Source of the DNA: Heterodera schachtii
Lineage: Eukaryota > Nematoda > Chromadorea > Rhabditida > Heteroderidae
Direction: 5' to 3'
Length of the DNA: 64,000 nt
Assembly (NCBI GenBank): GCA_023374025.1
Contig: SIJG01000061.1
Location: 62,001 to 126,000 of the forward strand
Shown: piece after piece, positions 35,769 through 44,824 of the stretch
Layout: each line of letters begins with the position of its first letter
Numbering within the stretch: position 1 is the first letter of the stretch
Program-made: the position numbers and the translations under genes
Notes under the pieces: generated by a model
What the model was told of the DNA's origin: nothing
Databases searched by the model: none
The model's input: the letters and a program-made list of their open reading frames with translations, nothing else

Positions 35769-36177
35769 ATGCTTTTAACTAAATTCAAAGGTAATTATTT
35801 AGTTTTTATTTTTATTTTCTTGTCGGCATTCGTGTGTCGAAGTTGTAGTTTTACCTCGTCATTTATAGTAAGAAAATTAAATGCTTTTATATTGAAAACA
35901 AATACTTATTTTTTGAAAAACGAAGATATTTTTACAAATTTTACTGCGTTCACGGTCGGACCAAGGTAAAAATAATGAATAACTTCATATTTATTTGACT
36001 ATTCTCTTTTTTTCAAAAATTATGGATAGGAATGATGATCATTATTTTAGTTTTTTTAATTATCATATGTTTTTCTTCCCATCAACGACTAATGAATTGA
36101 ATAAAAACATATATTTTATTTTTTTCAGTAAAGATAAATCAAAATTATCAATTTTAAAATTAAATATTTTTTACTAA
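35769..36177 (+). CDS. candidate two-exon gene for a small secreted protein (81 aa)
   Basis: Exon 1 (35769-35965) starts MLLTKFKGN and has a hydrophobic core YLVFIFIFLSAFVC followed by small residues, a plausible signal peptide with cleavage near residue 25. It ends CCAAG|GTAAAA. A 163-bp intron ends ATTTTTTTCAG, a strong nematode acceptor. Exon 2 (36129-36177) joins in phase and reads SKDKSKLSILKLN to a TAA. The mature part is short, with two cysteines near the cleavage site and no known domain. In plant-parasitic nematodes small secreted proteins are often made in gland cells; that is only a general parallel. AT-rich composition means a chance frame is possible. Confidence 0.35.
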
Positions 36178-37619
36178 TTATTAATCAAAAGTTGATTAAA
36201 ATAAAATGCGTATATTAAAAACTCATTAAAAAAATATTTTAACAATTAATATTTTACCTTATTTTGATAAGGTAAATCTTTTTTTTAATTTTTAGTGCTA
36301 TTAATTTCTATTTTGATTTTAAATGAAATATTTTTATAAATATAAAGAGTATCGATTTTATTTTATTTTTTTATTTAATTTTTAATTCTATTGAAATACC
36401 TGGTTTGGGTAATTCTTTTTAAGCGAAATTAACAATTCATTTTAAGATTTGGAGTTATTAAAATTCCATTCTGCGAAATAATTTAATTAATTTTATTTAA
36501 GACCAATTTTTTTTATTAGTCACCTTTATAGATTGATAAAATATAAAATAATTTTAATCTACTTTATTCTCATCTATTTATTTTTTACATTTTTGAAAAT
36601 TGATTTTCTTGTTTTTCATATGGCTTGGCATTCTCAATTTTACCTGTAAAATTTAGTCAGTGCGAAAAGCACTTAAAGCTTTTTCGACAATGAATTATAA
36701 CTTTTTGTTTTTTAACTTAATTTTCATTTAATCTTTTCAATTGTAATATTTCTTGCTTTTCTTAATTAAATTTATTTGTTTCAAATATTTATGGCTTTTT
36801 GAAATTTCTTTATGATTATTAAAAATAAATTTAAATTTTTTAAATGATTATTTATTATTTCATTATTTCGCTTTTTAAATTTTCCTTTAAAACTTTAAAA
36901 TATTATTAAATTATAATATTTTCTAAAGAAAAATTTCAAGTTTTAAAAGGACAGAAAATATTCAGTAAGAAAATAAGTATGTATATATTCGCCGCTAAAG
37001 TAACATTTAAAATTTTCTAAGATTATTGGTAAAAAATAAGTCATTCGCCCTTTAGCATGAATAGAATGTAATTTTATAAAAATATAATAATAATAAAATT
37101 AATTTATTTTTTTTAAAATTCGATATTTTACAATATATTTTAATTGTTTGTCTATATTTTAATATTCTATTGATATTTTCAAATAATAAACATCAATTTA
37201 TGAATTTTTAGCTTTATATAAAATATGTATTTTATTAGCTGATTTATTAAATGATTTCTATGACATTATTTCGTTGTCATTTATAAATATTCTAATGAAA
37301 AATAATTGCTTTTTTAATAATTTTTCATAATTGAATATAAATTTTATTGTATATAAGCTTTTATTTTTTATTCACCTCAATTAAATTTTAACCTTTTGTT
37401 TATGATCTTTCAAAAAAAAAAGATTTTTGTAATGCATTTGATTTTTGAAATTATTTTTTCATCTCATTTGTCAGTTTAATTTTCTTCAATTTATGAAAGT
37501 CGCCACGCCACGACCAGAAATATTTATATTTTTTATTTTGCACTATTATTTTTAAGAATTTCAATTTAAGAATATATATGTATATATATAAAATATTTTT
37601 ATATTAAAACAATTCTTTG
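36178..37619. other. AT-rich stretch without genes
   Basis: A/T-rich throughout, with an AT dinucleotide run near 37572-37590. No frame, RNA or repeat that I can support. Confidence 0.5.
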
Positions 37620-37799
37620 TTTTAAAAGATTATTAATAAAATAAAATAACTTTAATTATACAAATTAATAGAATAAATTTGTAAAATTTATCAAATGCAA
37701 AATGATGAAAAAACTATTTTGCATTTGATAAATTTTACAAATTTATTCTATTAATTTGTATAATTAAAGTTATTTTATTTTATTAATAATCTTTTAAAA
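37620..37799. repeat. perfect inverted repeat, 84-bp arms, 12-bp loop
   Basis: Bases 37620-37703 and 37716-37799 are exact reverse complements; the loop is GATGAAAAAACT. I checked the whole arm and saw no mismatch. The arms are AT-rich with no coding sequence. Perfect arms imply a very recent origin or a copying artefact. Confidence 0.95.
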
Positions 37800-38100
37800 A
37801 CTATTGTTTAAATTTATCATTTATTACAAAATGATCATTTTTTTGCGGTTTTGAGACAATTGGCGGCCAATTTTTACATTTAAAAGGCTTTTTTGCGGAA
37901 TTTTTCCAAAAAACTTTCTTTTTAAGGCGGGGGGAGTTCGGCGGTGACGGTAAACGCCGCCGGAAAAATTTTTGTAATTTTAATGCGACTTGAAAGCCAA
38001 TTTTTTGCATGGCAAATTTTAGGTCAAGTTTTGAAATCTTAGGAGAATTTTATGGACCGGCGTCGCCAATAAGCGCCGACGGGGAAATTTTTTTAGGATT
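37800..38100 (-). repeat. two GC-rich hairpins of the dispersed family
   Basis: CGGCGGTGACGG...CGCCGCCG (37939-37962) and CCGGCGTCGCC...GCGCCGACGGGG (38057-38082) lie about 118 bp apart. Read on the minus strand they match the plan of the hairpins at 40.65-41.0 kb, including the outer CGGCGGCG...CACCGCCG and a flanking AAAATTTTT tract. Short frames on both strands across here are by-products. Confidence 0.55.
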
Positions 38101-40264
38101 TTTCATGAATTCTTTTAAAAAATATGTTCAAAATTTTTTTTTGAAAATTTTGTTAAATTATCTATATAAAATTCATTTAAGTAATTTATATAAAATTAAT
38201 TTTTTTTTTTTGACTGATATTTATTAAATTAGATTTTGAAATTCTTTTTGCTCATATTCTCATGAGTTGTTTGAGTAAATGTTTGAAGAAGTTATTGAAT
38301 AGTAAAATTAGTTCTCATTTGATCATTATTTATATAATTTTAAATTTATTTTTACTTGCATAAAACATTCCTTGTTTTAAATAATTGACTAATTATTAGG
38401 TTATGAAATTTCGTTTATCATCCGAAAAATTAATAATATTTTTTGTATGATTTACCTAATAATTAATTTATTGTAATTTGAAATATGATTTTTTTGGTTT
38501 TTAATTAAATGTTTGATATTAAAATTCTTATTTATTTAAATAAATATAATTTGCCATCCCTACTTATTAAAGTTAATTTTTCATATCATTCTTTTAATTA
38601 ATATATTTTTTTATTTTTTGAGAATTATAATAATTCTTAAGTTCTATTGGCCTAAATTAAATTATTTAAATAAACCAGGATTTTTATAAAATAAATTATT
38701 TTAATTTAATTAATGTTAATTTCTAAACCTTGTTATTTTATTTATATTATCTTTTTTGTGTTGATTGTTTTATTTTATATACTTTTAAGCAAATTAATCT
38801 TTCGAAAATTAATTTTATTTAACATATGAAAAAATAACTGATTATCAAAATGGTATATGCTTAGTTAAAGCTTTTTTTTAAATATTTTTGATTTATTGCT
38901 AAAAAGAGTGATTTTATTTTTTAATTTTAAAATTTCATCACAATTTCTTCAGGAGGCTTAATGGAAATAAATATGGATACATTAAATTTTTTAAACAAGT
39001 TATTTAATATTTATTAGATTCTTTTATCTGTGCCTTCAAAAAAAAAATTTAAGTAATAAATATTCAAAGCAATATTCTATTTTTTTTTAATATTATTCTT
39101 ATTTGAATGGTAATTAATTAATATTATCATTGCTATTACCTACAAAAACTCAAAGAAAAAGAAAAATTTTCAGTTTAATTGATAAAAAAGCAAATGATAA
39201 AATAAATGTACATAAACAAGTATAAAAAAAAGTTTTCATTAAAATAAATCCAAAATTATCAATTTTAAAATAAAAAATTATTATTTTTACTAATGAATTG
39301 TTTTAAATTTATAAAAAATTAATATGATAATTTTATGGAGTTTTTGATAATTTTTATTTTTAAAATTTGTTCTGACAGATGAGTTTATTTCTTGCAGAAA
39401 ATTTTTCACATCTTTCCAAAAGTTGTTTTCTTTTTAAAAGTTTTCTTAAAGTTGACAAAAAATTGATAAAAATAGAAAAGCTAATTAGTCATATAAATTT
39501 TTTTTTTTTTTTGCTTTAAGGCAAAACAAAAATTATTGACTAAAATATGAATAATCAAATATTTATATTAAATTATTTTAAAAATAAATACGTAATTTGT
39601 CAACCATAATAGTTAACAAAAAGCTTTTAATGATAAGAGAAATCATTTTAATAAGCTTTTTATAATGAAAAACGACCAAGCAGAAGTTTGGAGAACAGCA
39701 CCGTTGGTAATACCATATCTTAGCCATGGTAATAAAATTAACTAATATTTAAAAATCAATGTTATATACAAAAAACAATAAAGTAAAAAGGAATCTTTAT
39801 TCTTTTGAAAAAAATAGGAATTCCAAAAACATAGCGGATAAAAATGACAATATTAAATAAAAAAATAATTTGTATCAAAAATAAAAAGTTAAAGTTTAAA
39901 ACAAAATAAAGATTATTGGTAAAATATAGCTTATGACTGCTGAAAAAAATGTAAAAATTAGTCTAAAGTTCTAAATATCAGATGTAAATCTATTTGACAA
40001 AAATTTCGATCTGAAGTTAATTAATTTTTATTTTAAGTTTACCAATTGTATAAAAATAAAAATAGTTTCAAGGAATTTTTGTGATTTAAAAAGTTAATTT
40101 TAGAATTAAAATCCGAATTTTTGAAAAAATCCCTATTTTTGTATATTTGAAAAAAATTTTTTGGTTAATAAATTCACTTTTATTCCGGGTAATTTGGGCA
40201 AAACTACATAAAGTAAATTTTTTTCTTACGATTTTTTGCTACAATTTAATTTATTGTATCATAA
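38101..40264. other. AT-rich stretch without supported genes
   Basis: Mostly A/T. A patch at 39665-39745 opens with ATG and reads MKNDQAEVWRTAPL before a GTAATA that could be a donor; too little to call. The TAA target duplication of the next element is at 40262-40264. Confidence 0.4.
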
Positions 40265-41721
40265 TGCGACATTTGCGGCGCAGACACTTGCGGCGAGAAC
40301 ATTTGCGGCGCGACACTTGCGGCGCCGACACATGCGGCTCCCAGTCAAAGCGACACTTGCGGCACCAACATTTGCGGCGCCCAGTCAAAATGACATTTGC
40401 GACGCAGAATTAAATGACCCCAAAAATTCGAAAAATTTATTTAAGTTAAGAGATTGTTATAGTTTATTATTTAACAATGACACATTTAATAATAATTCTT
40501 CAATCTAATCCAAGGTTTCTATATGTCCTTATTTCTAAGATATGTTCTGATTTGGTGGTAGTGCCTTATTTTCATCTAAAAGAGGGAAATTTCTGAAAAA
40601 TTTGGTTAATTCCTAACAAAATTCATTAGAAATTCTTAAGATTTTCCCCCGGCAGCGCCTATCGGCACCGCCGGCACCCAAACCCCTATTTTTCTTAAAA
40701 TTGGCGAAAAACCGCAAAAAAATTGCACTTAATTAAAAAAAATTTTCACGGCGGCGCCTATCGGCACCGCCGGAATTCCAAGATTCTCTTTATTTCTTTA
40801 AATTGACTCAAAAACCGCGAAAAAATAGAAACAGTGAAAAGCCTGGCAAAAATTTTCCCATCGGCGACTATCGGAGCCGCAGTGCCACAAAATTCCCTTA
40901 AGATTTCAAAAGTTGACCTAAGATTTGCAATGTAAAAATTGGCCTTTTTGGTGAAAATATGTTAACAAATCAGAAAGAAATTACAAAAAATTTTCCAGCG
41001 GCGCCTATCGGCACCGCCTCGACCCCATCACCTCGCCTACTCCTCAAAATTTTTTGGAAAAAGCACACCCCAAAAAAATTGGTAAAAATCTGATTTTGAT
41101 CCTGAATTAACTGAAAATAATTTACAAATTTCTTATATTTTCCACAAAATTGTTAAAATCCATTTTCGGAAATGTATAAATTTCTCATTTTTAATCCGGA
41201 ATTGCTCAGAAAAATAGTTGGCGGCAAGAACATGTTGCTAATGCTTGAGTTTGTTGAATAAAAATTCGATTTAAAGATTTGAAGCGTGTTTTAATAAATG
41301 TCCTTATTTTAAGACCCTAAAATCTTATGTTTGACCAGCGATGTCATTATTCCGGGAAATTTTCAAGGGTAACCCTGAATTAATCACATTCATACATTGC
41401 AGTACCGCCTAGGGATGAAAGGCTTTGAAGAAATGGATTGAAAGCGTGATTAAACAAATGTTTTTTTAATCAAAAATATTGTTTAAATAATTTTGGGATC
41501 ATTTAATTCTGCGCCGCAAATGTCATTTTGACTGGGCGCCGCAAGTGTCTGCGCCGCAAGTGTCGCTGTGACTGGGCGCCTCATCTGTCGGCGCCGCAAG
41601 TGTCGTCGCCGCAAGTGTCGGCGCCGCAAGTGTCACGCCGCAAATGTCAGCGCCGCAAGTGTCGCTTTGGCTGGGCGCCGCAAATGTCTGCGCCGCAAGT
41701 GTCAGCGCCGCAAATGTCGCA
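40265..41721. mobile_element. non-autonomous fold-back DNA transposon (1457 bp), PIF/Harbinger-like duplication
   Basis: The ends are inverted copies: TGCGACATTTGCGGCGC at the left and GCGCCGCAAATGTCGCA at the right. TAA flanks both sides (40262-40264, 41722-41724), as for PIF/Harbinger targets, although three bases is weak proof. Each end is an array of one short motif (GACAYTTGCGGCG): about 8 copies at the left (to about 40412) and about 12 inverted copies at the right (from about 41511). The inverted similarity continues inward through AGAATTAAATGA and CCCAAAA. The centre has no transposase; it holds the GC-rich hairpin series at 40651-41018. Short frames in the ends (poly Arg/Lys) are by-products. 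Confidence 0.7.
40651..41018 (+). repeat. four diverged, spaced GC-rich hairpin units
   Basis: Hairpins at 40651-40674, 40749-40772, about 40859-40882 and 40997-41018, at spacings of roughly 98, 110 and 138 bp. The core is CGGCGCCTATCGGCACCGCC with loop TATC, and an A/T tract ending AAAATTTTC or AAATTTTCC stands before three of the four. Spacers share ACCGCAAAAAAAT-like words, so these look like units of a degenerate tandem repeat inside the fold-back element. Confidence 0.7.
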
Positions 41722-42239
41722 TAACCAATGAAACTATTTTAATTAATCAAATTTTCACTGGAATTAACTTTTTTTGAAAATATTCGTTAAATTTTCATTT
41801 TAATAATTAAAACAGCAAATTCCACAAAAATTTATACTTTTTACTTAATCGATTTTAATAATAAAGTTCGAAATCAACACAAATATTTTTTAGAGTAATA
41901 AAATTGAAATTCATAACATTTATATCTTTTAAATATGTGAATTTCTGAATCCAAACTGTAAATACAACTTAATTATGAAATTATTTAGATAAACCTTATA
42001 ATGACTTTAAATAGTTTAATAATTTGTTGTCGCCAAAAGCGACACAAATTTCTTGGAAATTTTCATTTATTTTTTGATCCTTTTCGTCGATCAATTTCTC
42101 CGTTCGCTCGCTCGTTAATTATGATTCATCTTTTTTCCCTCTTCATCTTTTCGCTATGACTCATCATTTTAATGGATTTTTTCCATTTGTTTGTGCACAT
42201 TTTTCACGTGTCTGGCCCCGCCCCCTTGATTTGTGAGGG

Positions 42240-42246
42240 TATAAAA
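42240..42246 (+). promoter_or_regulatory. LTR TATA box
   Basis: GGGTATAAAAGCCC lies 212 bases into the 5' LTR, with a repeated CTTCTTGC tract shortly after; the same box is at 49481 in the 3' LTR. Position and sequence fit the retrotransposon core promoter. Confidence 0.7.
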
Positions 42247-42427
42247 GCCCGGCCCATTCTCCATTTTCCTCACTTCTTGCTTCTCACTTCTTGCTTCTTC
42301 TTGCATATTTTTACAAGACCATTTCTTGTGAGATTTCTGCAAGCCACTTCGGCTTGTATCAGCATTAAGTCAGCCGGACAGTTTTCTGTCCAAGCAATTT
42401 GCATTAAATTGTAATTGTGTTTATTTG

Positions 42428-42433
42428 AATAAA
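42428..42433 (+). terminator. LTR polyadenylation signal
   Basis: AATAAA about 185 bases after the TATA box; the matching 3' LTR copy is at 49676-49681, where it would direct 3' end formation of the element RNA. Confidence 0.55.
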
Positions 42434-42761
42434 GATTAAGAAAGAGTCTTAGTCTTTCTTCTATCTGTAAAAGGGACGCTCAGGAGCCCTTTCATACAGA
42501 TCATTAAGCCGTTGCCGTTGGCCCCCGTTGGATCAAAGCAAGGCTTACAAAAGGAAAGGAGAAGCATTTTCCTCCTTTCAATTGTCCCTTCGGTAAAGGA
42601 GAGGAATTTCCTCCTTTAATTTGTCCCTTTGGACACTCTGTGAATTTCTGTCTTTTGGACAGAAATTCATTCTGCTTAAAAGACTCCCCCCTTCTGCCGG
42701 GAGAGTCTGCTTCCCCTTCTGCCGGGAAGTGCAAATTTTTGTGGCTTTTTGCCCACAAAAT

Positions 42762-42779
42762 TGGAGCCCCGTAGGGGTC
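42762..42779 (+). other. putative primer-binding site
   Basis: TTGGAGCCCCGTAGGGGTCG begins at 42761 shortly after the proposed LTR end. A TGG start, complementary to the CCA of a tRNA 3' end, is expected at this place. The tRNA was not identified. Confidence 0.45.
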
Positions 42780-42896
42780 GGCTTCCAGTCGTAAGCCTAC
42801 CCTCCAACCAAACGCCAATCCAAAGCGCAGCCGTAGCGCTTGGATTAAACGCACAACCCAAATGGGTTTATTGCGTTTTCATCAAGCGTAAGAGCA

Positions 42897-44140
42897 ATGA
42901 GTGAGCTCTTGCGCATTTCCATTGCACCAATGGTGGTGCGTCTCAAGATGTACATTGAGACAGCCCAAGAAAACTTGGGCAAAGAGCTGACGGACCAAAG
43001 TGTCCGTGCAGATCTTCTTGCAGAGAGACAAAATCTCTGCAATACAATGGACAATGGGAAGCCATTTTCCTGAGAGTGAAGGGACAAGCTCTTCAAGATG
43101 AAGAGCAAAATTACAGAGACTTTAAGCCTGAAGGGAAGGCTTTCATGCATTGGGTCGACCAAGCCCGAGGGCTTGTCGACACCATTGAAGGGGCTTTAGG
43201 CCTCTCGGAGCTGGGGGATGCAATTCCCCAACCGAATCAGCCAGCACAAGTTGTGCAACAGGCACCAGTGGTGCATCAGCGTCATGATGTGACGCTTCCG
43301 CCAATAACATTGCCCAAATTCTCGGGAGAACCCCGAGAATGGCCTTTGTTTTGGAAGCTCTTCGAGACTTCCGTTGAAAGTCTTCAAATTGAAGACTTCA
43401 AAAAGCACATTTATTTGCTGGGATGCCTCCCAGAGAAGTCAGTTGCTAGGAGAGCAATTGACTTATATCCGCCATCAGATGAAAACTACCCAAGGGTAGT
43501 TGAAATTCTGAAAAAGCGGTTTGGGGATGAAAAGACAATGGTGGAGTCCCTCCAAGCGGAGTTGCTCCACCTTGCCAAACCAGCGGAATCCGTTCAGTCT
43601 CTGAGACAATTCTCAGAGTCCATTGAACGGATCTGCCATCAGTTGTTGGACTATGGAGAAAATGAACAAAACAAGTTCATGGCCTCCACAATTAAGTCCA
43701 AACTGCCCTATCACCTTCTCACCCAAGTGGTGGAGAAGGAAATGAGGGCAGGAGGAGCCTTCAACTGCACAGAGCTCCGAAGAGCTATCACTTCAATCGT
43801 TGAAGTGAAAGAGGAAGTACAGAGATGTACTCAGGTTTTCCGTGGAGAGGAAAAACCTCGCAATTTTCCCCCTCATTCAAAAGGGGGAAGAGCCAACCAA
43901 GGGAGAGGAACACCGTTCCGTTTCTCCCAGCCGTTCAGACAAGAACGGCAGTGGAGGCCAATGGAACGAAACGAACCGGTGAGGAGGATGTCTCCTCAAC
44001 CGAATCGTTCCTTCTCGGCCATCAACAAACCACAAACCCCTATCTCAGATAGGGGGTCAAATCCTTATGTTCCCTTTGTGAAACAAAGGGGCATGCACCG
44101 AGCAGGTGCACAAAATACACCACTCCGGGGGCGCGAAGGA
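42897..44140 (+). pseudogene. Pao gag (DUF1759-like), frameshifted near its start
   Basis: ATG at 42897 opens MSELLRISIAPMVVRLKMYI and stays open to about 43068; the rest of gag continues in another frame from about 43069. The main part contains LPKFSGEPREWPLFWKLFE and the HIYLLGCLPEKSVARRAI block typical of DUF1759 gag domains, then a basic, Arg/Pro-rich tail. It would form the structural shell that packages element RNA in the cytoplasm. The frame closes at 44182 because of a second shift just before the zinc knuckle. Confidence 0.8.
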
Positions 44141-44163
44141 AGCGCCTTACGGATCAAGACAGG

Positions 44164-44270
44164 TGTATTAATTGTCTCATGATGGGGCATAACACCAAGA
44201 ACTGCACCTCACCCCGCAGGTGCAGTCATTGTGGTGAAAGACACCACTGCGGAATGCTCACCCATCACTA
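44164..44270 (+). pseudogene. gag zinc-knuckle segment, out of frame with its neighbours
   Basis: CINCLMMGHNTKNC gives a perfect C-x2-C-x4-H-x4-C knuckle, followed by CSHCGERHHC, a second Cys/His group. This frame differs from gag upstream and is also not that of the protease ORF. The knuckle binds RNA in intact elements. The shifts could be decay or programmed; with two of them close together, decay is simpler. Confidence 0.7.
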
Positions 44271-44824
44271 CTAATGTGATGACAAGCGTGATGGCGAAAA
44301 AGCCTCACGCATTTCTAATGACCAGAAAAATACTGGTCAGATCCAAAAATAATCGAAGAGTTTGGATGGAAGTTCCATTCCTCTTCGATCCAGGAAGTCA
44401 AACTTCCTACGCCTCCGACCCTCTCATCGAGAGGCTCAAGCCACCGAAAGTGACTTCCGAAGAAATGGAAGTCTATGGCTTCGGAGGAGAAAGGAATGGA
44501 CCAATGAGGTTCCATTCTCCCGTGTACTCCATCCAGCTCAGAAGAACGGATGGAAAGTGGGAAGAAATCCTCCTAAATAGGACGGAAAGAATTTCCACGC
44601 CATTCAAAATGGCAGAATGGAATTCCGAGGAATTCCCACTCGAAGGAATGGACATGGCCGACGCTATGAGTTTTTCTCGGGAAGAGCCCGAAATACTCAT
44701 AGGTGCCAGACATTTCTGGCAATTCTTCCAAGGGAAGGAAGAAGTTTCTCCCGGGTTGTTTGTAATTCAAACAACCTTGGGCCCTTTGGTTAACGGAGAG
44801 TCCGACTTTAATGCCGACCATTAA
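44231..44824 (+). CDS. Pao aspartic protease region (DUF1758-like)
   Basis: VWMEVPFLFDPGSQTSYAS holds the active-site loop; retropepsins usually have D-T/S-G, and here the triad reads D-P-G. ILIGARHFWQF near residue 155 matches the ILIGxDxFW block that closes the domain. The frame ends at 44822-44824 (TAA), overlapping the start of the pol frame by 14 bases. The enzyme would process the polyprotein; whether the DPG form is active is unknown. Confidence 0.75.
   Translation: MVKDTTAECSPITTNVMTSVMAKKPHAFLMTRKILVRSKNNRRVWMEVPFLFDPGSQTSYASDPLIERLKPPKVTSEEMEVYGFGGERNGPMRFHSPVYSIQLRRTDGKWEEILLNRTERISTPFKMAEWNSEEFPLEGMDMADAMSFSREEPEILIGARHFWQFFQGKEEVSPGLFVIQTTLGPLVNGESDFNADH

Larger units (their letters stand above)
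42028..42757 (+). repeat. 5' LTR of the Pao element
   Basis: Starts TGTCGCC and, if it ends at GCCCACA (42757), has the usual TG...CA form and is 730 bp long. The end is placed there because a primer-binding-like site (TGGAGCCCCG) begins five bases on. Similarity with the 3' LTR stops earlier, at 42692, so an end at 42692 is the alternative. It contains the promoter and polyadenylation signals listed separately. Confidence 0.75.

Noticed and set aside
41528..41777. Arg/Cys/Lys-rich proteins in the fold-back ends
   Set aside because: They are read-through of the tandem terminal motif in different frames; the mirrored end gives similar artefacts.
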